A stretch of DNA of 64,000 bases from Linepithema humile (Eukaryota > Arthropoda > Insecta > Hymenoptera > Formicidae), in contig NC_090128.1 of assembly GCF_040581485.1 (NCBI RefSeq), positions 15,500,001 to 15,564,000 on the forward strand. Direction: 5' to 3'. The translations under genes were made by a program, and so were the position numbers. Below are positions 1-64,000 of the stretch, piece by piece. The notes under the pieces are model-generated. The model saw only the letters and a program-made list of their open reading frames with translations. It did no database searches and was not told where the DNA came from. Positions within the stretch are counted from its first letter, which is position 1. Each line of letters begins with the position of its first letter.

Positions 1-1860
1 ACTTATTAATTGAAAATGTTCAAATTGCAATCCTTTATATTGTATCACTAATTTACAATTAAATATTTCCATTAATGGTCCATCAGTATGTCTGTACAGT
101 GGTTTAATTTGTGATTCGTTAAATTCTTTTGTTGAACAATTATGTTGTTCTGATAACCGATGATGTAATTGTTGGAGGAGAAGATGCGGTTTCCGTAAAT
201 ATTTTCGAAAAAATCTCATGTTATCTTCAAAAGGAAATGCTGAATATGAATGTAAATTGTCGAAAATTTTGACGTCTTGAGTAACATGCAGCAAACCGTG
301 TACATTGTATGTTACAAAAGCTTCTCCATAGATTTCAGCGCTAATTTCTACATATGTTTTTAAAGCAATTTCCGCATAATCGATATTCGTTTGGCTAGGA
401 CATGATACTGAAAGAGCTCGACATGCTGAATGAATCAGTAAAAAATGTAAATAAGTATCTTCTTCTAAAATCTCATAAAAAACAATTGGTCCAGTATACA
501 AAAGTAATTGTCGAAATTCAGTCGCTTTAAAATGTACATAATCTTTAAGACACCGTGGACGACGAGCGAATTCAGTTGGACAATATGATTGCATTAATAA
601 TAATCTAGTAGATATTGTTTGTATATCTGATTTAGACAAATTTTTAAAAGCGTATTTCTGATCTATAATAGCACTAACAAATTTTTTTATTACACCAAGG
701 CAGATGAGATGCATATACTCAAATGGTACACGAGTCACCATATGAAATCCTAAAGATTTTAAAGCGGATTCATCATTAGGAAGGTGATGGGTTTTATCAA
801 TAGCATTTAGATAATCAATATCGGTACGAAGCTCATTGTTATATATTAAAAAAGTCATCCTTCTTTTAAATGATTTTCCTGTAACTTTACATTTAGAACA
901 AGGATTTGTAGAATTATGACCGCGATGATTTAAAATAAAGGCTCGAGCTGGAGCGTCAGCAATAAATCCTCGTATATAAATAGGAATATATTTTCCATTA
1001 AACTCTATCCCATTAGATTTAATAAGAATTTGATATTCTTCTACAAAATGCTTGAAAAATTCAATAGCATTAGAAGGCTTCTTTTCTCCCATATATACTC
1101 CTATTATTGCTGGTTTATCATTTAATAAATTTACAATACGAAATTGTATTGGCCATAATTGTATTCGATTACTGTTATGAATGGACATTCCATCTGTATG
1201 AATATCAATTTCTAAATAATTTGGTATATATGAAAACGGAAGTACTTGAAGCTTTTTAATAATTTGTTTTTGAAAACCAATATGATAATATTCGCCTTGT
1301 CCCATTTTAATTATTTGTACAATTTGACGAGGTGTTTGTAACAAAGTTTTTGTTAAACGAGGTAATTGTTGGAAACAGAAATGAGTGCGTAAAACTGCAA
1401 GTATTTTATCGCCTTGAGAATGATTAATATTCGCACTTAAAAACATTGAAGCGAGTTCATTACGAAATTGAGTGAGATTATGTTTTTCTACAATTTCATT
1501 TTCACTTTCATTATCGTTACTAGATGCACTGTAGCAATGAAGATTAAATTCATCATTGCTATTGTTCTCAGAATCGTCATTTGCAAAACCTGTTTGTTCA
1601 CAGTTTGTATTAATTTTGATTAAACTTAATTTGTTGTTTATATTGTTTTCTGTAATTGGTAAAGAGACAGATGATGTAGTTTCCAAATTCGTTGCAGGAG
1701 ACACAAGCTTTTTCATCAAACTTTTTTTCGTCCATTGATTTCTTAAATATTCACGACGTTTTACTATCGGAGATTGTCTACATTGTTTTTTCCCATGGTA
1801 TCTTATCATGGATATAAATGTAATTATTAAAATTATAATTAATGTAGCAATGAAGAACAT
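1..1860 (-). CDS. tnp2/CACTA-like transposase, uninterrupted, runs off the left edge
   Basis: A single open frame of 620 codons with no stop, from ATG at 1860 to the window edge. It is a DNA transposase of the tnp2 type (plant CACTA-like family, also widespread in insects) and would act in the nucleus on element ends. Family motifs in order: IHTDGMSIHNSNRIQLWPIQ, a zinc-knuckle-like DAPARAF...CSKC block, FEYMHLICLGVIKKF, YNVHGLLHVTQDV and SAFPFED. The first residues are hydrophobic (FIATLIIILIITFIS), unusual for a nuclear protein. A splice acceptor-like tattttag lies just upstream, so translation may start at the second Met (MIRYHGKKQ). Unlike the two related genes below, I see no stop or frameshift. 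The ends of this element were not found. Confidence 0.85.
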   Translation of the reverse strand, partial: MFFIATLIIILIITFISMIRYHGKKQCRQSPIVKRREYLRNQWTKKSLMKKLVSPATNLETTSSVSLPITENNINNKLSLIKINTNCEQTGFANDDSENNSNDEFNLHCYSASSNDNESENEIVEKHNLTQFRNELASMFLSANINHSQGDKILAVLRTHFCFQQLPRLTKTLLQTPRQIVQIIKMGQGEYYHIGFQKQIIKKLQVLPFSYIPNYLEIDIHTDGMSIHNSNRIQLWPIQFRIVNLLNDKPAIIGVYMGEKKPSNAIEFFKHFVEEYQILIKSNGIEFNGKYIPIYIRGFIADAPARAFILNHRGHNSTNPCSKCKVTGKSFKRRMTFLIYNNELRTDIDYLNAIDKTHHLPNDESALKSLGFHMVTRVPFEYMHLICLGVIKKFVSAIIDQKYAFKNLSKSDIQTISTRLLLMQSYCPTEFARRPRCLKDYVHFKATEFRQLLLYTGPIVFYEILEEDTYLHFLLIHSACRALSVSCPSQTNIDYAEIALKTYVEISAEIYGEAFVTYNVHGLLHVTQDVKIFDNLHSYSAFPFEDNMRFFRKYLRKPHLLLQQLHHRLSEQHNCSTKEFNESQIKPLYRHTDGPLMEIFNCKLVIQYKGLQFEHFQLIS

Positions 1861-2221
1861 TTTGGCTAAAATATACAAATGTTAAGCTTTATATCTATAT
1901 ATGTACACATATTATATGTTAGAGATAAAATGCTAAATACTTTAACTTTATATATTCAACATACCTTTTATTATATATTTCACCCGTGCATTAATTTATC
2001 ATGCACTTGAATCAAACACAACGCACTAATCAACTTCAACAATTCACTGCTATACTGCTTTCGACAATTTAGTTATTCTCTTGCTTTGCTGTCCACGCGC
2101 GTTGTCCACCATGTTACTATAAAAAATGAATGTCGTAGGCCGCGACTCGCAGCCTCACCGAAAAGAAGATCGAGCTAGGACTGTGTGATCAGCGCTACAC
2201 TGACAATGAGTGATTCCTCTT
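1861..2221. promoter_or_regulatory. putative 5' region of the left-edge transposase element
   Basis: Non-coding stretch upstream of the transposase frame with GC-richer sequence at 2070-2200. It could hold its first exon and promoter, but no motif is decisive and the right end of the element is not resolved. Confidence 0.3.
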
Positions 2222-2328
2222 CCTAGACAGCACAACATATCCAAAAGACGTCCAGAGAATCTTTTTGGGATTACAAGAGATCCTCTAGATATCCTTTGAA
2301 TGTATTTTGGACATGTGTGCTGTCTGGG
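2222..2328. mobile_element. Small palindromic MITE, CCYAGACAGC ends, TSD TT
   Basis: Starts CCTAGACAGCAC and ends GTGCTGTCTGGG, with inverted arms of about 25 bp. Flanked on both sides by TT, a 2-bp duplication. Confidence 0.75.
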
Positions 2329-2330
2329 TT

Positions 2331-3226
2331 AGGGCTTATCCAGACAATTTTGTCTGAAGGTCTAAAGGATCACATTTTACATACGTATTTATAAAATAAA
2401 TGCGATTAAATAATTTTCTTTATGCATATGATTATGCGGCTATGGAAGTTTGTGTAGATATAGGCTCTTACGTGAATTTTCCGAGCAAATCTTTCAGACA
2501 AAATTAGTACATTGAAATCAACATTTATTTACCTAAACTTTACAATAAATTTATTCTACTTATTTACCTAAACTTTACAATAAATTTATTTTACTTTATG
2601 CGGCATAAAATAAAGAAACAATTCATAAATTTATTCACATTTGCTGACATCACATAATGTTGCTAAAATGCATCATTACATAATATATTGAATTTAATTA
2701 CATATGATGTAAATGCTTTGCATAGTGATGTCGTAAATGTAATATAATAATCTGAAAATAACTTTATATCATATGGTGCTACAGCAGTATGACATAAAAT
2801 TAAATAATTGCATGACATAAATTTTATAATTAGTTTAATGTAAAAGTTGCTATTTTTTAAATAATAATAAGTAATAATACAATAATTCTAAATTTTCAAT
2901 AAATTAATGTTGCATATCGTGATAATCATACAAGTCTATCTGGGTAGATTCGTTTACTGCGGCCTCCGCGCACACAAACGAGAACCGTATACATGTGACG
3001 CGCAAAACGCTCTGCGCATCTTCCGACCTATCTCGTGTAGTTGTCACGCTGTGTGTGCTACCAACATTAAGTGCAATATTTTTTTCTGCATAAACAAACG
3101 ATATATGTATTATAAAAAGCAAAAAGGCGATATATTATGAAAATCCACGGACAATTTATTGAATGATAAGTACGGTTGAATTGGATTCATTTATTATATA
3201 TTTCCAATAATTGTTACTAATATATT
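2331..3226. other. AT-rich non-coding stretch
   Basis: No exon or bounded element recognised. A short direct repeat (ttatttacctaaactttacaataaattta) occurs twice near 2525-2590. Confidence 0.5.
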
Positions 3227-3389
3227 TACTAAACATATCGACTAACAATGATATTACATCAATATTATAATTCGCCACTCAACAATGTAATTGTTATATA
3301 CAACATGTCATAGTGCACTTATATTGTTGAGTGATGTTGAGTGAAATTATAATATTGGTGTAATGTTACTGTTAGTTGGTGTTTACTAA
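3227..3389. mobile_element. Palindromic MITE, diverged relative of 41060-41215
   Basis: Inverted arms share CCACTCAACAATGTAATTGT-type sequence with the perfect palindrome at 41060-41215. The ends are diverged, so the borders are approximate. Confidence 0.6.
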
Positions 3390-3475
3390 GTATTTTGTAA
3401 TCCTTTATTTATTCTAAAACTATTTCTTTTGAATTCATAAAGTATACATATCTGTTGGTATAGAATAATACTATA

Positions 3476-3936
3476 CAGGGTGTCTGGCAATAATTGCCCC
3501 ACCGGTCATATACAGGTAGAGGAGGTCAAATCAAATAGAAAAATCCTTTACCATTTTTTGATTTTTGTAATATGTACTAAGTAATTAACGAAAAAAAATT
3601 GGTGAATCCGTGCAAGTAAAGCGCGCGCAGCGAGAAGGACATCCCACTGCTATGCGATCACTAGGCGCGCGATGAAGCGTTGGGAGGAGCGCTCTACAAA
3701 TGACAATGGCAACATACGAGCGGCGCGTAACGCTAGATCCTTGTGTCCTAGTGATCGCGTAGCAGTGGGACGTCCTTCTCACCGCGCGCGCTTTACTCGC
3801 GCGGATTCGCCGATCTTTTTTCGTTAATTACTCAGTACTTATTATGAAAATTAAAAAATGGTAAAGGACTTTTCTACTCGATTTGACCTCCTCTACCTGT
3901 ATATGACCGGTGGGGCGATTATTGCCAGACACCCTG
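3476..3936. mobile_element. Tc1/mariner-type MITE (461 bp), TSD TA
   Basis: Ends CAGGGTGTCTGGCAATAATT and its complement, flanked by TA on both sides. The arms, about 200 bp each, are almost fully inverted. The centre is GC-rich, with repeated GCGCGC. Confidence 0.85.
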
Positions 3937-4308
3937 TATGAATACTCCAAGAAATTTTCAAGAATTCCAATTATGGTGCATGTAACTTCCTGAATCATTC
4001 TTATAGTATTCTTCTATGAATTCCTAAAGAATTACAATGCAAGAAAGAAGAAAACTTGAAGAATACTTTGCGAATTTACTGTACTATCTGGGAAGCGCAT
4101 GATCTCTGTGACCCATTTTGCATAATGATAAAATGTGTTTTATGTGTTTACATTTTTAAATTTGAAATAATATTTTAATAAATATTATCAAATTTTCAAT
4201 GATTAATATATATTAATAATAATTAATAATATATTAATATTTTTGTATTTCCTAGACATCCCAGCAAATACAGAATATTACCTTTATAAAATGTCGGAGT
4301 GATACATA

Positions 4309-5187
4309 TCCAGTCAACAAAATGTTAGCAGCCTGCCGGCAGTTTGCGAGCAGATTCGCTGAGAACTTGGCAGCAGATACGGTGCCATCTGTGTCCGCAT
4401 TAAGCTCGTATTCTGCCGGCAAAACCTGTTGACAGCAGATTGGCGGCAGAAAATGAGCAGGATCTGTGCAGTGTCAGATTGTCGGCAGAAACGTCGAGCA
4501 GAACCTGCCATCACAATTTAAATAGAACAGCGGCATTTAAATACTTTATTACAATTTTACATTTCTTGTTTCGCTTATTAAAAGTAGTAAATGAGATATG
4601 CAAAGTATGTAATATATATTTGCTTTATTGGGACAAAAAAATACTTATGTTTTAATAAATTTATTAGGCCAAATCTCGAAATCACTGCAATATTGGATCA
4701 ACTCGTGGCGGATTTTCAATTTTAAAAATTAGTTTAATATTCTGAATCTCTTATGAGGATTGTATCAAATTATTGTATTAAACTGATAAACTTAATTAAG
4801 CCACTGGCCACACTTTATATGCACTGTAGATGAATCTTGAGTATGAGTTTATATATAAAGAAACACGCTGCATAACGGCAAACAATATCAAATTGCACTG
4901 CGCAGATTTTGCTCGATTTCTGCCGCCAATCTGACATCAAACTGCGTTGCGCAAGTCCTGCTCGGTTTCTGTCGCCAATCTGCTGTAATAATTCCGAACA
5001 ATCCTGCTCGGTTTCTGCAATTGATCTGCTGTCAAATTATGTCAGCAGGTTTTGTAACATTTCTGCTGATATTCTGCTATCATCATCTGATGTAACAGGT
5101 TTTGTATATAATCTGCAGTCTTTCTGCTGACAAAAATTTGTAGCAGACGTTTGACAATATCTGTTCGAATAGACTTTGCTGACTGAG
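4309..5187. mobile_element. Element with CCCAGTCAGCAAA-like ends and CTGC/GCAG subterminal motifs, TSD TA
   Basis: Left end TCCAGTCAACAAA, right end complement CTCAGTCAGCAAA, flanked by TA/TA. The arms hold degenerate copies of a 'GCTCGGTTTCTGCCGCCAATCTG'-type unit. Positions 4434-4473 and 4893-4932 match as inverted repeats. No coding capacity. Confidence 0.7.
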
Positions 5188-5824
5188 TACATACATATTT
5201 TAGTTTTTTTTTATAAATTTTGATTTTAACATTTCTGAAGTAATTTAGATTACTATTTCAAATCACGCGAAATAGCCGTTAACATATATCTATCGGATAC
5301 GGATCATTACGGACGATAGCACTATATGGTCTCTTCCTCTTCTGATAAACGTTCATCAAGGAAGGGCATGCTTCTCGACGACAACGTTTTAAATTAGAAA
5401 TATTAAAATATATTTATTTTAATACTTATTTTAATTATTTATTTTTTAATTATAAATATTAAAATATATTATTAAATATTTTATAATATATATATATTAT
5501 ACTTTATAAAATAATTATTAATTATTCATGTATCTAACCTAAATATCACAAAAATATAATCGTAAAATAAACTCATAAATTGCAATAAATGCGAATATAC
5601 ATTGTCGTCATGTTCTGAACTACATATGACATACAAAATGCAATATTAGCTTGAACCTCATGCATGTACTCATATGTCATTCTTTTGTGCACTTTTATGG
5701 ATATCATGAGATGTTTGCGTTCTGAGCAGCATTTGAGCCCGCATCTGTGTCCATTCTTGTCCTCATGTTTGTGAGATATATGAGTACAATATAACCTCAG
5801 AATCCATACATTTTCCTATCTGGG
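5188..5824. other. AT-rich stretch, no gene seen
   Basis: Contains tatctggga near 5815, resembling the end of a CCCAGATAG-type element whose other end I could not find. Otherwise nothing recognisable. Confidence 0.4.
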
Positions 5825-5909
5825 AAGTGACGCATTAAGTGACAATGTTAGTGTTACTTTAAATAGCATTGCTAAAGTCATATTACCATTGCTACTTAAT
5901 GCGCCACTT
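5825..5909. mobile_element. Short hairpin element AAGTGRCGCATTAAGT
   Basis: Two inverted arms of about 23 bp around a 40-bp loop. No clear target duplication. Confidence 0.5.
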
Positions 5910-6287
5910 AAAACCCTACAACTTTTATTTAAAACATTTTTCTTAAAAATGCTTTATTTTCGAGATATTTAACGGTTCCGAGATTTTGGAACACCCTGTA
6001 TATCAGAGAATCATCAATGTATATCAAGAATTTATGGATAAGATAAATTTAATAAGCAAATGCAAATATATCATGATACAAATAATCCATTAAAAATTCT
6101 TAATTTTATTTAAATTTTTAATATCCCTTTATTTTTTTTACAAAATTTACAATTTAATAAATAAAAATATTTAAATTTAATTATCCAGATAGCCAACATT
6201 GCAAACATTTTGTTTACTGAGCACAAGGCCATCTTCTCAATTTATATAAATATTTATATAAATGATTTATACATATATCAAATGTAT

Positions 6288-7124
6288 TCCAGGTAGCAAG
6301 GTGTCGTCTATTTGACGTTAATAGTTCGTCATTTGAAGTCGCGGACGTCATGTTACCAAATTAAGACGTAATAATGATGTCATTTTTTTGATCTATTAAT
6401 GACGTTAGTTTTTTTTACCATTTTATAACGTATTTATAATATTCCTAAGAAATATGATTTTCTCAGGTATAGTCGCGCAAGTACTACCTTATAACATATT
6501 ATAATCGATGTCGACAATAGGTCATTATTTTTGATCGTGTTATCAACGTCATTAATAACTTCTTAATTTCATAATAATAAACGATATTATTATCAGTTAA
6601 TATTATTATAATGTTATAATAATTATAACGTTATAATAATACCAATAATATATACTTTTATGCGTATAAAAAGTGCTAACTTTAACTTTATATAAATATC
6701 TCAGCTTTGGTACGGTCAATCTTTTTCTAACTTTACAGATGTGTAGGTAGTATTTCTATTAATATGCAGGTAAAATTTAAAAATATTCCTAAGAAATATG
6801 ATTTTCTCAGATATAATCGCGCAAGTACTACCTTAAGATAAGACAAAAACACGTCAGTTTTACGATATTTAGACGTCATCTTAAAAAGTCTGTTTTGTCA
6901 TAAAAATGACTATAAAATACTGTCGAATAGACGACATCTTGCTTCGTAGAAATGACGTCAATAACTCGAAAATAATGACGTTTTTTCCACGTCAATTTAT
7001 AACGTCATTAAGATGAGACAAAAGTACGTCAGTTTTACGACATTTGGACGTCATTTTAAGACGTCTAGTTCGTCCAAGAATGACCAAGCAATGCCGTCAA
7101 ATAGACGACATCTTGCTACCTGGG
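6288..7124. mobile_element. CCCAGGTAGCA-type element with GACGTCAT motif arrays, TSD AT
   Basis: Left TCCAGGTAGCAAGGTGTCG, right complement CCCAGGTAGCAAGATGTCG, flanked by AT/AT. The arms repeat GACGTCA and GTCGTCTATTTGACG motifs in both orientations. An internal direct repeat of about 53 bp lies at 6438-6490 and 6782-6834. Confidence 0.8.
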
Positions 7125-7134
7125 ATAACTCCAT

Positions 7135-7533
7135 ATATCGTACACCCGCAAGAAAAGTGACACAAGTCAAAATGTTTGGAATTTAGTTTTATGTGCGGAT
7201 TATGTTCTACGTCGGTTTTCAATTAGGAAAAGTGTTAGAAGCTGAATTCAAATACTTTTTGTGTGATTCCGTAATGTTTAATACTGCCATAAATAATTAA
7301 TTTAAAAATGATTGTTTAACCAAGTATAGACATGTGAAATTATTTTCCATAAAATCAAGCTTGTTTCAGACGATTTATAATTTGCAACTTAACTTGAAAT
7401 AAAAACTAAATCATAATATTGTTAATAAGAAACATTATTATTAACCTAATTTAACCTAATTTTTCTTCTTTCCTCTCTCCTGAACAATTTTGTTTTTTTG
7501 ACTTGTGTCACTTTTCTTGCGGGTGTGCGATAT
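7135..7533. mobile_element. MITE with ATATCG(T/C)ACACCCGCAAG ends
   Basis: Inverted ends of about 38 bp share GCAAGAAAAGTGACACAAGT. It lies 58 bp from HYDIN exon 40 and directly beside the previous element. Confidence 0.7.
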
Positions 7534-7591
7534 GTATAAAGTTTTTGTAATGTAGCTCTGCATAAATTAAGAGAAATCAAATTATACATAC

Positions 7592-63504
<55,913 letters not shown>

Positions 63505-64000
63505 CTGTTAAGAATATATGCAAAATTGTGTATAATTATTTAAGATTTTAGAAAATTTTTGAAAATAATTGATTTGTAACAAATAATAAGCTTGCTTTTT
63601 ATGTAAAATATATGAGCACCTCGGAGGTATACTAGATATTTAATCAGAGATTTTACAAGATTCTATATCTTCAATTTTTACCCAATGGCAAATGTTTTTA
63701 ACAAAAATAGAAATGTTGACTGTATAAAGTTAAGTCAGAATGTGACGACACATTTACTAGGTCACAGTATTTAGTCATATTAAAATCATATTCCGTAATT
63801 ACACAACTTTATTTTCTGAAACATATTGAAATTTGTAAATATAATACAAAAAAAATCTGCAAAACATTGTATTTTACTAACTAAGAATGTTCATCTCTGA
63901 GATGCTTATATGTTTATATGTATAACTCGACGCAAACTCACTCTAATATCATCAATTTATAATTATACTCTATATTGTATGCGTACTCTACGTTGAATCT
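63505..64000. other. AT-rich edge of the window
   Basis: No exon or repeat recognised. Part of the HYDIN intron upstream of the first visible exon. Confidence 0.45.

Overview
The window is AT-rich eukaryotic DNA with spliced genes, dense inverted-repeat transposons, long palindromes, microsatellites and a decayed LINE. This points to an insect. The mix of elements, and a LINE with a Lys/Glu-rich ORF1, looks most like an ant or another hymenopteran; that placement is inference from memory.

The only host gene I recognise is a large HYDIN-like (ciliary central-pair, ASH/MSP-repeat) gene on the minus strand. I could place 40 exons between 63504 and 7592. Consecutive splice phases agree by codon counting at all but one junction (exons 21/22); the exon 2/3 junction fits only with a weak donor. 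The exons give about 8.1 kb of coding sequence, roughly 2,700 residues, about half the usual HYDIN length. They cover a run of ASH domains and the HYDIN adenylate-kinase-like domain (exons 14 to 18). Both ends of the gene lie outside the window.

Almost everything else sits in HYDIN introns. From the left: (1) an uninterrupted tnp2/CACTA-like transposase frame at 1-1860 (minus), running off the edge. (2) 2.2-9.3 kb, a pile of small inverted-repeat elements around the last two visible exons. (3) Intron 8203-29809 (21.6 kb), holding a nested composite at 9365-18589: an element with an 8-bp target duplication, into which an 8.6-kb transposon (9862-18444) has inserted. That inner transposon has ~520-bp terminal repeats, a broken transposase (minus) and a BEN-domain gene (plus). 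The same intron has a 1.54-kb CCCGG-type element, a TCACT-motif element, half of a palindromic element and a GTGTCCGATT-type element. (4) 29.8-38.1 kb, eight exons with a hAT-type palindrome and a Tc1-like remnant. (5) Intron 38098-43766, holding a ~0.87-kb CT tract and a decayed minus-strand LINE split by nested elements. (6) 43.8-53.8 kb, a compact exon cluster containing a 752-bp palindromic element and an AGGTAGCA element. (7) Intron 53846-62481, holding a 7.4-kb transposon (54866-62272) with a second decayed transposase and a DUF4806-like accessory gene; a second CCCGG element is inserted in it. (8) 62.5-63.5 kb, the three most upstream exons seen.

A recurring pattern links many of the elements. 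Their ends read CCCAG, CCCTG, CCCGG or CCCGT, they are flanked by 2-bp duplications, and several carry subterminal arrays of a family-specific short motif. The tnp2-like transposases found here are the natural candidates for moving them.
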